Positions 57,439-64,000 of a DNA stretch of 64,000 nucleotides are shown in pieces. The translations under genes and the position numbers were made by a program. The notes under the pieces were generated by a model. It worked only from the letters and a program-made list of their open reading frames with translations. It made no database searches and was not told the origin of the DNA. Each line of letters begins with the position of its first letter. Position 1 is the stretch's first letter. This DNA is from Longimicrobiaceae bacterium (lineage in GTDB: Bacteria > Gemmatimonadota > Gemmatimonadetes > Longimicrobiales > Longimicrobiaceae): contig DASVBS010000031.1 of NCBI GenBank assembly GCA_036375715.1, forward strand, positions 124,001-188,000. The letters run 5' to 3'.

Positions 57439-57923
57439 TGATCAACGGCACCCCCGACGCGATGTTCCGCAGTCTGCGCATCGCCGCCAGCGGCCTCTCG
57501 GCCCAGCGCGCGCGGCTCGAGACCATCGCCACCAACATCGCCAACGCGGAGACGACCCGCGGGCCGGACGGTCAGCCGTACCGCCGCCGGGTGGTGGAGC
57601 TGCAGCCGCGCGCCTTCGCCCTCGATATGCCCCCGGCGCCCACGGTCGAGACGCTCTTCGCCATGGCCACGCCGGAAGGGGCGGCCCGGATCGGCGCCGC
57701 CCACGGCGTCGACATCGCCGCGATCGTCGAGGACCCTACTGAGGGGCCTCTGGTCTATGACCCGGGGCACCCGGACGCGGACGCGAACGGCTACGTCCGC
57801 TACCCCAACGTGCGGGTGACCGACGAGATGGTGGACCTCCTCGACGCCCGCCGCATCTACGAGGCGAACGCGACGGTTTTCCAGTCGGCCAAAGCGATGC
57901 TCCGTCGCTCTCTCGATATCTGA
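57438..57923 (+). CDS. flgC: flagellar rod protein FlgC
   Basis: The 161-residue protein has FRSLRIAASGLSAQRARLET, the rod motif ATNIANAETTRGPDGQPYRR (~31-50), GYVRYPNVRVTDEMVDLLDA and the C-terminal ARRIYEANATVFQSAKAML. FlgC is a proximal rod subunit. The motif reads TTRGPDGQPY rather than TPGF, as in other FlgCs. ATG 57438 overlaps the flgB stop. An unknown gene separates it from fliE. Confidence 0.94.
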   Translation: MINGTPDAMFRSLRIAASGLSAQRARLETIATNIANAETTRGPDGQPYRRRVVELQPRAFALDMPPAPTVETLFAMATPEGAARIGAAHGVDIAAIVEDPTEGPLVYDPGHPDADANGYVRYPNVRVTDEMVDLLDARRIYEANATVFQSAKAMLRRSLDI

Positions 57924-57936
57924 AGCTCTCTGAACG

Positions 57937-58281
57937 ATGAACCTGAACGGAATCGGATCGCTGCACGGCATGCTCCGCCCCTCGCAGGCGGAGCCCCGCA
58001 CCCGGGTCGAGAGCGGCAACGCCCACCAGCCCGTCCCCGCGCCGACCACTGCCCCCACGCGCCCGGCGCGCGAGGTGAATCCGGCCGAGCTGAGCCAGAC
58101 CCTTCCGCTCGAGCCGCCACCAGGCACCGACCCCGAGCTCTGGGCCGTTCTGTCTTCCGAGGAGCGCGCCTTCTTCGCGAAGGTGGGGTCGATGGGACCC
58201 CTCACCTACGGGCACCTGCTCAACTCCGCTCGCACGGACCAGCCGGTCATGCGGGGCGGTCGACTCGACGTCAAGGCTTGA
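57937..58281 (+). CDS. unknown protein in the flgC-fliE gap
   Basis: The 114-residue protein has a disordered Pro/Ala/Thr-rich first half and a compact second half (DPELWAVLSSEERAFFAKVG, SMGPLTYGHLLN). It is tightly packed in the operon (13-nt gap before, 3-nt after) between flgC and fliE, genes usually adjacent. It has no signal peptide or TM segment. No family recognised; a rod-assembly accessory or export adaptor is possible from context. Confidence 0.72.
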   Translation: MNLNGIGSLHGMLRPSQAEPRTRVESGNAHQPVPAPTTAPTRPAREVNPAELSQTLPLEPPPGTDPELWAVLSSEERAFFAKVGSMGPLTYGHLLNSARTDQPVMRGGRLDVKA

Positions 58282-58284
58282 TCG

Positions 58285-58653
58285 ATGTCCATCTCATCTC
58301 TCTCAGGCGCACAGATCTCCATGGCGCGCCTCAACATGCTGACGCAGAGCGCACGGTTCGGTCAGGCGGGTCAGGTCGGTCTCGGCGGCGACGTCGGGGG
58401 GGCCTCAGCTACCCGCGGAGCCCCCGCCGGCGGCGCGTCCTTCGGGGACACCCTCAAGCGAGTCATCTCCGAGGTCTCCGAGAGCCAGGAGAACGCCCAG
58501 GAGCAGGTTTCCGCGTTTCTGCGGGGCGAGCCCGTCGAGCTGCACCAGGTAATGGCCGCCACCGAGGAGGCCGGAATCGCCCTGGAGATGCTCATCGAGA
58601 TCCGGAACAAGTTCACGGAGGCGTACCGCACCGTGATCAACATGCAGGGCTGA
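58285..58653 (+). CDS. fliE: MS-ring/rod adaptor FliE
   Basis: The 122-residue protein has the FliE C-terminal helix (HQVMAATEEAGIALEMLIEI then RNKFTEAYRTVINMQG) and the export-type N-terminus. GASFGDTLKRVISEVSESQ is the middle helix. FliE joins the MS ring to the rod. A ~25-residue Gly/Ala-rich linker lengthens it over the usual ~105 residues. Placed directly before fliF. Confidence 0.92.
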   Translation: MSISSLSGAQISMARLNMLTQSARFGQAGQVGLGGDVGGASATRGAPAGGASFGDTLKRVISEVSESQENAQEQVSAFLRGEPVELHQVMAATEEAGIALEMLIEIRNKFTEAYRTVINMQG

Positions 58654-58670
58654 GCGAGGCGACTGCTTAG

Positions 58671-60185
58671 ATGCCAACCCTGGAGCAGTTGATCGATCGA
58701 ATCGGTGGGCTGCGCCGCGCCGTAATTGCCCTGACCGGTGTGGTGCTGGTGGCGCTCATCCTGGGCGTGTCGCACTGGGCGACCCGCCCCACCTGGGTGC
58801 CAGTCTTCAACGGACTGGCGTTGGAGACGGTCGGTGAGGTGACGCAGCAACTGGACGAAGCGGGCGTCCCCTACCGCCTGGAGCAGGGGGGAAGCACGCT
58901 CCTGGTCAGCACCGACGACCTTGCTCGGGCGCGGGTGACCCTTGCCCAGCAGGGCCTTCCGGAAGCTGGCCGTCCCGGTCTCGAGCTCTTCGACCAGCCC
59001 TCCTGGGGGATGACCGACTTCGCGCAGCGGATCAATTACCGTCGCGCGCTCGAGGGAGAGCTGGAGCGCACCATCGGCAAGATGCGCGGGATCGAGAGCG
59101 CCCAGGTCCATCTGGCGATCCAGGAGACCCGCTCCTTCCGCACCAGCGAACGCCCCGCTGAGGCTTCGGTGGTCCTGAAGCTCCGCGGCGGCGCTTCCCC
59201 GTCCCCCGAAGTGGTGCAGGGAATCGCCCACCTCGTGGCGAGCAGCATCGACGGGATCGAGAGCGAAAACGTAGCCGTTCTGGACGACACCGGGCGCCTC
59301 CTCTCGGCCCCAGCCGAAGCCGGGTCCCTCGCGGCCCTTACCAGCCGCCAACTCGCGATGCAGCGGGAGGTGGAGCAGTACCTCGAGAGCAAAGCGGAGC
59401 AGCTCCTCACCCAGTTCGTCGGCCCCGGCAACGTGCGGGTCCAGGTGGCCGCGAACCTCAACTTCGACCGGGTGGAGCGCACCATCGAGAGCCTCGATCC
59501 GGATGGGCAGGTGATGAGCGCTGAACAGCGGTCGGAGATCGTTCCCGGGGCTGACGGCGGCGCTGCTTCGTCCACCAGCACCACCGAGTACGAGAATTCG
59601 CGAGTGCTGGAGACCTTCTCCGGCGCGCCCGGAAACATCGAGCGCCTCTCGGTGGCGGTGCTGGTCAACGATCGGGTCATCCCCGCGCCGGACGGCAGTG
59701 GAGAGCCCACCGTCGTGCCGCGCGCGCCCGAGGAGCTCGAGCGCATCGAGACGCTGGTCAGCAGCGCCGTGGGGCTGAACGAGCAGCGAGGCGATCTGAT
59801 CTCCGTGGTGAGCGTTCCCTTCAATGGCGTCGCGGCAGTTCCCGCCGAAGCGACCGAGGGTCCGGGGGTGCTGGAGGTGGTGCGGACCGCGCAGCGCCCG
59901 CTGCTCACCGTGCTCGCCCTGGCCATGGCCTTCTTCGTGGCGCTCCGCGTGTTGAAGATGTTGCGGGAGCTGGCTCCCCCTCGCCGAGAACAGCCCGCCG
60001 CGCTTCCCGATGGCGAGAAGATGCTGCTGGATTCGAATCGACCCGAACCGACTCCCGATCCGCTGGAGCTGAAGCGGACGATCCCGATCATCAACACCGT
60101 CATGCGTGACCGGGTGGTGGCCAGCGTCGAAGAGCACCCGAACCTCGCCGCCCGGCTGGTCCGGGCGTGGATGCGGGAGGCGTAG
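58671..60185 (+). CDS. fliF: flagellar MS-ring protein FliF
   Basis: The 504-residue protein has TM1 near 17-37 (AVIALTGVVLVALILGVSHW), ring-building domains (YRLEQGGSTLLVS, GMTDFAQRINYRRALEGELE, GIESAQVHLAIQE, VANLNFDRVERTIESLDPDG), TM2 near 405-425 (LLTVLALAMAFFVALRVL) and a C-terminal FliG-binding tail (VVASVEEHPNLAARLVRAWM). It forms the inner-membrane base of the motor. Slightly short for the family but complete. Confidence 0.96.
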   Translation: MPTLEQLIDRIGGLRRAVIALTGVVLVALILGVSHWATRPTWVPVFNGLALETVGEVTQQLDEAGVPYRLEQGGSTLLVSTDDLARARVTLAQQGLPEAGRPGLELFDQPSWGMTDFAQRINYRRALEGELERTIGKMRGIESAQVHLAIQETRSFRTSERPAEASVVLKLRGGASPSPEVVQGIAHLVASSIDGIESENVAVLDDTGRLLSAPAEAGSLAALTSRQLAMQREVEQYLESKAEQLLTQFVGPGNVRVQVAANLNFDRVERTIESLDPDGQVMSAEQRSEIVPGADGGAASSTSTTEYENSRVLETFSGAPGNIERLSVAVLVNDRVIPAPDGSGEPTVVPRAPEELERIETLVSSAVGLNEQRGDLISVVSVPFNGVAAVPAEATEGPGVLEVVRTAQRPLLTVLALAMAFFVALRVLKMLRELAPPRREQPAALPDGEKMLLDSNRPEPTPDPLELKRTIPIINTVMRDRVVASVEEHPNLAARLVRAWMREA

Positions 60186-60188
60186 GCC

Positions 60189-61226
60189 ATGTCGCTGCCC
60201 GCCGTCGCCGCACAGAGTGCCCCCGCGGAGCTCACCGGTCGTCAGAAGGTCGCCGTGCTCTGCATGGCGCTGGGACCCGAGTTCGCGGCCAAGATCGCCC
60301 GGCAGCTCAACCCGGAGGAGATGGAGGCGATCTCCTTTGAGATCGCCCGGTTGGAGAACGTGACCGGCCAGATGGCCGACTCGGTTCTGAAGGAGTGGCA
60401 CGAGACGATCCGCGCCGCCGACTTCCTCGCCGAGGGCGGCGTCGACTACGCCCGCGAGATCCTGGAGCGCGCCTTCGGCAAGGACAAGGCGGAGGACATG
60501 CTCCAGCGCATCGAGACCCAGCTCGCCGACACCGCGGGGCTGCACCGACTGCGAAAGGCCGATCCCCAGCAGCTCGGCAACATGCTCCGCAACGAACATC
60601 CGCAGACCATCGCCCTCATCCTCGCGCACCTCGAGCCCGCCCACACCGCGGCGGTGCTCAAGGAGATCGAGCCGGTCGTCGGCGCGGAGGTCATCTACCG
60701 GATGGCGCGGATGGAGAAGATCTCGCCCGACATGCTGCAGCTCATCGAGCGCTCGCTCGCGAGCGAGACCGATCTGCAGGTCACTCAGGGGATGAGCGCC
60801 TCCGGCGGACCCAAGGCGGTGGCCGCAGTGCTCAACCTGGTGGTTCCTTCCCTGGAGAAGGACCTGCTGGAGCGCCTGCACGAGCGCGACCCCGAGCTCT
60901 GCGAGCAGGTCAAGAACCAGATGTTCATGTTCGAGGACATCATCGGGCTCGACGACCGCTCGGTGCAGCGGCTGCTGCGCGAGGTGGATACGAAGGAGCT
61001 GGCGCTGGCGCTCAAGGCCGCCAGCGAGGAGCTGCGCAAGCGGATCATGGGGGCCATGTCCAGCCGCGCCGTGGAAGCGCTGAAGGAGGAGATGGACTTC
61101 CTCGGCCCGGTGCGTGTGCGGGACGTGGAGACCGCACAGACCCGCATCGTCGCGCAGGTGCGCCTGCTCGAAGAGGCGGGAGAGATCGTGATCACCTCGG
61201 GCGGCGACGATGTCCTTCTCGGCTAA
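60189..61226 (+). CDS. fliG: flagellar motor switch protein FliG
   Basis: The 345-residue protein has all FliG regions: LTGRQKVAVLCMALGPEFAA, LRNEHPQTIALILAHLEPAH (EHPQ motif ~138-141), FMFEDIIGLDDRSVQRLLRE and the C-terminal torque helix (RIMGAMSSRAVEALKEEMDF), with charged residues matching those that meet MotA. The C-terminus ends EIVITSGGDDVLLG. It overlaps fliH by 17 nt. Confidence 0.96.
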   Translation: MSLPAVAAQSAPAELTGRQKVAVLCMALGPEFAAKIARQLNPEEMEAISFEIARLENVTGQMADSVLKEWHETIRAADFLAEGGVDYAREILERAFGKDKAEDMLQRIETQLADTAGLHRLRKADPQQLGNMLRNEHPQTIALILAHLEPAHTAAVLKEIEPVVGAEVIYRMARMEKISPDMLQLIERSLASETDLQVTQGMSASGGPKAVAAVLNLVVPSLEKDLLERLHERDPELCEQVKNQMFMFEDIIGLDDRSVQRLLREVDTKELALALKAASEELRKRIMGAMSSRAVEALKEEMDFLGPVRVRDVETAQTRIVAQVRLLEEAGEIVITSGGDDVLLG

Positions 61227-61908
61227 GGGGTCCGTGCATACCGCACGCAGCGTGGACGAGATGGTCGCCGCCGAGTGGGCGCTCGAGGACCTGCGCATCG
61301 ACGACCTCTATGCCGACCTGTCGGCCGAGCCGCTGGTGGGCACGGACGCCTCTGCCGAAGAGCAGCGTGCCCGCGCCGAGGCCGCCGCGCGCGAGGAGCT
61401 GGAGCGGCGGGTTCGCGAGGCGTACCAGCGGGGCCTCGAGGAGGGTCGGCGTGAAGGGGCCCAGGCCGAGGCGGCCCGCCTGAAGAACGCCGTGCGTGCG
61501 GCGGAGGCGGCGCTGGAGGAGGTGCGGGAGAACGAGGCGCGCTGGCTCGCAAACATCGAGGAGAACATCTGCGCGGTGGCGGTGGCCGTGGCCCGGCACG
61601 TGGTCGACCGGGAGCTGGAAACCGACCCCGAGATGGTCGCGCGGGTGGTGCGGCGCGCCCTCGACGAGTTCCCGGTGAAGCAGCCGGTCCGGGTCCGCGT
61701 GCACCCCCGCGACCAGGCGGTGATCGAGAGTACGGCGGGCGAGGGTCGCCTGCCGACCATGATCGATGGCCGCGAGGTACAGTGGATCGCCGACGTGAAC
61801 ATCGTGCCGGGCGGATGCCTGGTCGAAGGGCGCGATCGGATCATCGATGGGCGGGTGGATACGGCGCTGATGCGGGCCTACAGGAGGCTGACCTATGCCC
61901 TCTCCTGA
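61210..61908 (+). CDS. fliH: flagellar export ATPase regulator FliH
   Basis: The 232-residue protein has a long Ala/Glu/Arg coiled coil (~45-110, including YQRGLEEGRREGAQAEAARL with GxxxG-like spacing) and the FliH/V-ATPase E-type C-terminal domain (VAVAVARHVVDRELETDPEM, VRVRVHPRDQ, VPGGCLVEG). FliH binds FliI and FliN to link the ATPase to the motor. It begins inside fliG and ends inside fliI (14-nt overlap). Confidence 0.92.
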   Translation: MSFSAKGSVHTARSVDEMVAAEWALEDLRIDDLYADLSAEPLVGTDASAEEQRARAEAAAREELERRVREAYQRGLEEGRREGAQAEAARLKNAVRAAEAALEEVRENEARWLANIEENICAVAVAVARHVVDRELETDPEMVARVVRRALDEFPVKQPVRVRVHPRDQAVIESTAGEGRLPTMIDGREVQWIADVNIVPGGCLVEGRDRIIDGRVDTALMRAYRRLTYALS

Positions 61909-63232
61909 GCTGCTCGTGCAGCGGATCGCCGACCTGCCGCGCTTCGCCCGCTTCGGGCGGGTGACCCGCGTGGTGGGGCTGGTGATCGAGGCGGCCGGCG
62001 TGGACGTCGGCCTGGGAGAGCTCTGCCGGGTCACCAGCCTGAGCGAGGATCGTTCGATCCTCGCCGAGGTGGTCGGCTTCCACGAGCGCGGGGTGCAGCT
62101 GATGCCGCTCGGCGAGCTCGACGGCCTGCACCCGGGGAGCAGCGTGCAGCCGCTGGGTCGCTCCTTTGGGGTGGACGTGGGACCGGGGCTCCTGGGCCGC
62201 GTGCTCAACGGGCTGGGTCACCCGATCGACGGGAAGGGAAGGCTCGAGGTGGCGGAGCGCATGCCGCTCGCCGCCGAGCCGCCCAATCCCCTCGAGCGCC
62301 AGATGGTCACGGAGCCGTTCGAGACCGGGGTGAGGGCGATCGACGGGCTGCTCACCCTGGGGCGCGGGCAGCGGGTCGGTATCTTCGCCGGGAGCGGCGT
62401 GGGCAAGAGCACGCTCCTGGGGATGATCGCCCGGCACGCCACCGCCGACGTCAACGTGATCGCGCTGCTGGGAGAGCGAGGCCGCGAGGTCCGCGACTTC
62501 CTCGAACATTCCCTCGGAGAGGAAGGGCTCGCCCGCTCGGTCGTGGTGGTCGCCACCGGCGACCAGGCGGCCCTGGTCCGCGCCCGGGGCGCCCTCGTTG
62601 CCACCGCCATCGCGGAATATTTCCGCGACGAGGGAAAGCAGGTGTTGTTGATGATCGACTCCGTGACTCGCGTGGCGATGGCCTGGCGCGAGATCGGTCT
62701 CGCCGTGGGCGAGCCGCCGACGACCAAAGGGTATCCGCCCTCCGTCTTCGCCTCGCTCCCGCGGCTTCTGGAGCGCGCCGGCAACGGCAGCCGCGGCGGG
62801 ATCACCGGCATCTACACCGTCCTGGTGGATGGCGACGACTTCAATGAGCCGGTCGCCGACGCGACCCGTTCGATCCTGGACGGCCACCTGGTGCTGACGC
62901 GCAAGCTGGCCACCGCGGGCCACTTCCCCTCGATCGACGTGCTGGAGAGCAAGAGTCGGGTGCGCGACCAGGTGATCGGCCGCGATCACCGCGATGCGGC
63001 GAACCTCTTCCTGCGACTCGAGGCGGCATATCGCGACAAGGAAGACCTGCTGCTGGTGGGCGCCTATCAGAAAGGCTCCGACCGGATGGTGGACACCGCG
63101 GTTACCCTGCGTGATTCGATGCTGTCGCTCCTCCAGCAGCCCCCCGAGGAGAGCTCGTCCTACGAAGAAACGACGCGCATGCTCACCGCCGTCGCGGCTC
63201 AGGGTACGGCGGCGCTGGCCGGGAAAGGTTGA
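61895..63232 (+). CDS. fliI: flagellum-specific ATPase FliI
   Basis: The 445-residue ATPase has Walker A FAGSGVGKST (~163-172), LLGERGREVRDFLE, Walker B LLMIDSVTRVAMAWREIGLA and the Arg-finger-type GSRGGITGIYTVLVDGDDFN. It energises flagellar export and resembles the F1 beta subunit and type III ATPases. The start ATG at 61895 overlaps fliH. The whole length matches the family (~440 residues). Confidence 0.97.
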   Translation: MPSPELLVQRIADLPRFARFGRVTRVVGLVIEAAGVDVGLGELCRVTSLSEDRSILAEVVGFHERGVQLMPLGELDGLHPGSSVQPLGRSFGVDVGPGLLGRVLNGLGHPIDGKGRLEVAERMPLAAEPPNPLERQMVTEPFETGVRAIDGLLTLGRGQRVGIFAGSGVGKSTLLGMIARHATADVNVIALLGERGREVRDFLEHSLGEEGLARSVVVVATGDQAALVRARGALVATAIAEYFRDEGKQVLLMIDSVTRVAMAWREIGLAVGEPPTTKGYPPSVFASLPRLLERAGNGSRGGITGIYTVLVDGDDFNEPVADATRSILDGHLVLTRKLATAGHFPSIDVLESKSRVRDQVIGRDHRDAANLFLRLEAAYRDKEDLLLVGAYQKGSDRMVDTAVTLRDSMLSLLQQPPEESSSYEETTRMLTAVAAQGTAALAGKG

Positions 63233-63234
63233 GG

Positions 63235-63699
63235 ATGATGTTCAGGTTCAGGCTGCAGCGAGTGCTCGATCTGCGGGTGCAGAGCGAACAGGAGGCGGCG
63301 ACTCGCCTGGCGGAAGCGCGCAGCGAAGAGGAGGCGGCCAGGCAGGAGCGGCTTCGGCTGGAAGCGGCGCGCATCGAAGGGATGGAGAAGGCGGCCGCGG
63401 CTTCGAGTCTGAGCCCGACCATCGGGCAGCTCCAGAATCTGCGCTTCCTGGTCGATCGGCTGACCCAGGAGATCGCCGCGACGGAGGACGAGATCGCGGC
63501 GGCGGAGGCCGACGTGCGCGAGAAGCTGGAGGCCTACTCGACTGCGTTCCGCGAGCGCCAGATGATCGACAAGCTCCGGGAGAAGGCGCTCGACGCACAC
63601 CGCGACGAGGAGACGAACGCCGACCGCAAGCTGATGGACAGCGTAGCAATCGCTCGTTTCGTCCGTACCCGCGCGACGCGCGCGCCGAGGGGCAGCTGA
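63235..63699 (+). CDS. fliJ: flagellar export protein FliJ
   Basis: The 154-residue protein is a basic antiparallel coiled coil with the FliJ start (MFRFRLQRVLDLRVQSEQEA) and a terminal EEETNADRKL-like stretch. FliJ sits in the FliI hexamer and contacts FlhA. Start options are TTG 63229 (overlapping the fliI stop), ATG 63235 and ATG 63238; I use 63235. Confidence 0.88.
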   Translation: MMFRFRLQRVLDLRVQSEQEAATRLAEARSEEEAARQERLRLEAARIEGMEKAAAASSLSPTIGQLQNLRFLVDRLTQEIAATEDEIAAAEADVREKLEAYSTAFRERQMIDKLREKALDAHRDEETNADRKLMDSVAIARFVRTRATRAPRGS

Positions 63700-63703
63700 G
63701 ACG

Positions 63704-64000
63704 ATGAAGAAGATCATCCTTCTTTCGGTGGTGGGGTTGCTGCTGGGACTCAGCGGCGCGGTGGGGATCGTCGTCGTGCGCGAGAAGCAGGCTCGGGCCG
63801 CGGCGGCGGCGCTGCTCGCCGACTCGCTGGCGGCCGACTCCGCCCGGCTCGCCACGGTTGCGGCCGATTCGATCCTCGCGGCGGACACCGCGACAGCGGT
63901 TGCGGCCGATGCCGCCGCTCTGGCCATGGCACCCGCCGAACCCGTCACCGCCGCGGCGGAAGGCGATTCGACAACCGCGCCCCCGCCCGAGAAGTCGGAT
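63704..64000 (+). CDS. membrane-anchored Ala/Asp-rich protein, truncated by window end
   Basis: The first 99 residues are visible: KK, a TM helix (IILLSVVGLLLGLSGAVGIV), then an Ala-rich region with recurrent ADS/ADT motifs (LADSLAADSARL, VAADSILAADTA). It starts 5 nt after fliJ. Position after fliJ and a single N-terminal TM helix resemble MotE-type proteins, but the conserved part lies beyond the window; FliK or another flagellar gene is possible. Confidence 0.55.
   Translation, partial: MKKIILLSVVGLLLGLSGAVGIVVVREKQARAAAAALLADSLAADSARLATVAADSILAADTATAVAADAAALAMAPAEPVTAAAEGDSTTAPPPEKSD

Noticed and set aside
58371-61298. 975-residue open frame on the minus strand
   Set aside because: It lies antisense to fliE, fliF and fliG, which have full family matches; GC-rich codons leave the reverse frame open. 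The translation is His/Gln/Arg-rich low complexity with no family signal.

Overview
The window is high-GC bacterial chromosome, densely coded on both strands, with many GTG and TTG starts and 4-nt stop/start overlaps. The cell is diderm (TamB-type C-terminus, MlaEFD lipid transport, periplasmic SodC lipoprotein), aerobic (SURF1, HemQ, SodC) and flagellated. ThyX, a HemQ haem branch, FliW and the general gene style would fit Gemmatimonadota (Longimicrobiales-like), but that placement is an inference. No rRNA, tRNA, IS element, prophage or CRISPR array was seen.

Layout. 1-5.1 kb: end of a TamB-like gene, a lipoprotein, a TPM-nucleotidyltransferase-metalloenzyme-HAD run, and infA. 5.2-16.7 kb: a saccharopine-dehydrogenase-like gene, a chemoreceptor with its own sigma-28 promoter, an ABC exporter, a response regulator plus EAL phosphodiesterase pair behind a sigma-54-like site, a DHH phosphoesterase, HIT and PilZ proteins. 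16.9-27.8 kb: a GMC oxidoreductase/Gfo-Idh-MocA/membrane protein operon, thyX, SPW and CorA, a ferritin-like/DUF3618 envelope-stress group, SURF1 and a CBS-domain protein with a Gly/Tyr-rich head. 28-40 kb: a leftward TPR-histidine kinase-response regulator-fabF set, a nitronate-monooxygenase-like enzyme, hemQ-mlaE-mlaF-mlaD, aspartate kinase and Nudix. 40-47.7 kb: a PerM-like exporter, a frameshifted SDR, a GH13 glucosidase, sodC, a stand-alone LigD polymerase domain and an EVE protein.

47.8-64 kb is a flagellar locus. Leftward: flgL-fliW, fliC, and fliD-(fliT-like)-fliS-(flgN-like)-flgM-(cheZ-like). Rightward: an NtrC-type regulator, then flgB-flgC-unknown-fliE-fliF-fliG-fliH-fliI-fliJ-membrane protein, running off the end. 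The sequence shows a plausible hierarchy. The NtrC-type protein would drive a near-consensus sigma-54 promoter before flgB, where inverted TATTCTG boxes are candidate enhancers. Sigma-28 promoters precede flgM, fliC, flgL-fliW and a distant chemoreceptor gene.

The most unusual feature is a set of at least eight intergenic elements. Each has two inverted arms built from 2-9 tandem copies of a 7-, 8- or 9-bp unit (TTCGTAA, GTTATCC, AGCTTCT, GTGACAAG, or CGCAGAGG-like). The arms are 65-180 bp apart. The near arm usually begins about 10-25 nt after a stop codon. Within each family the arm order is the same wherever it occurs, on either strand. I know of no description of these and propose them as 3'-UTR or genome-organising elements.
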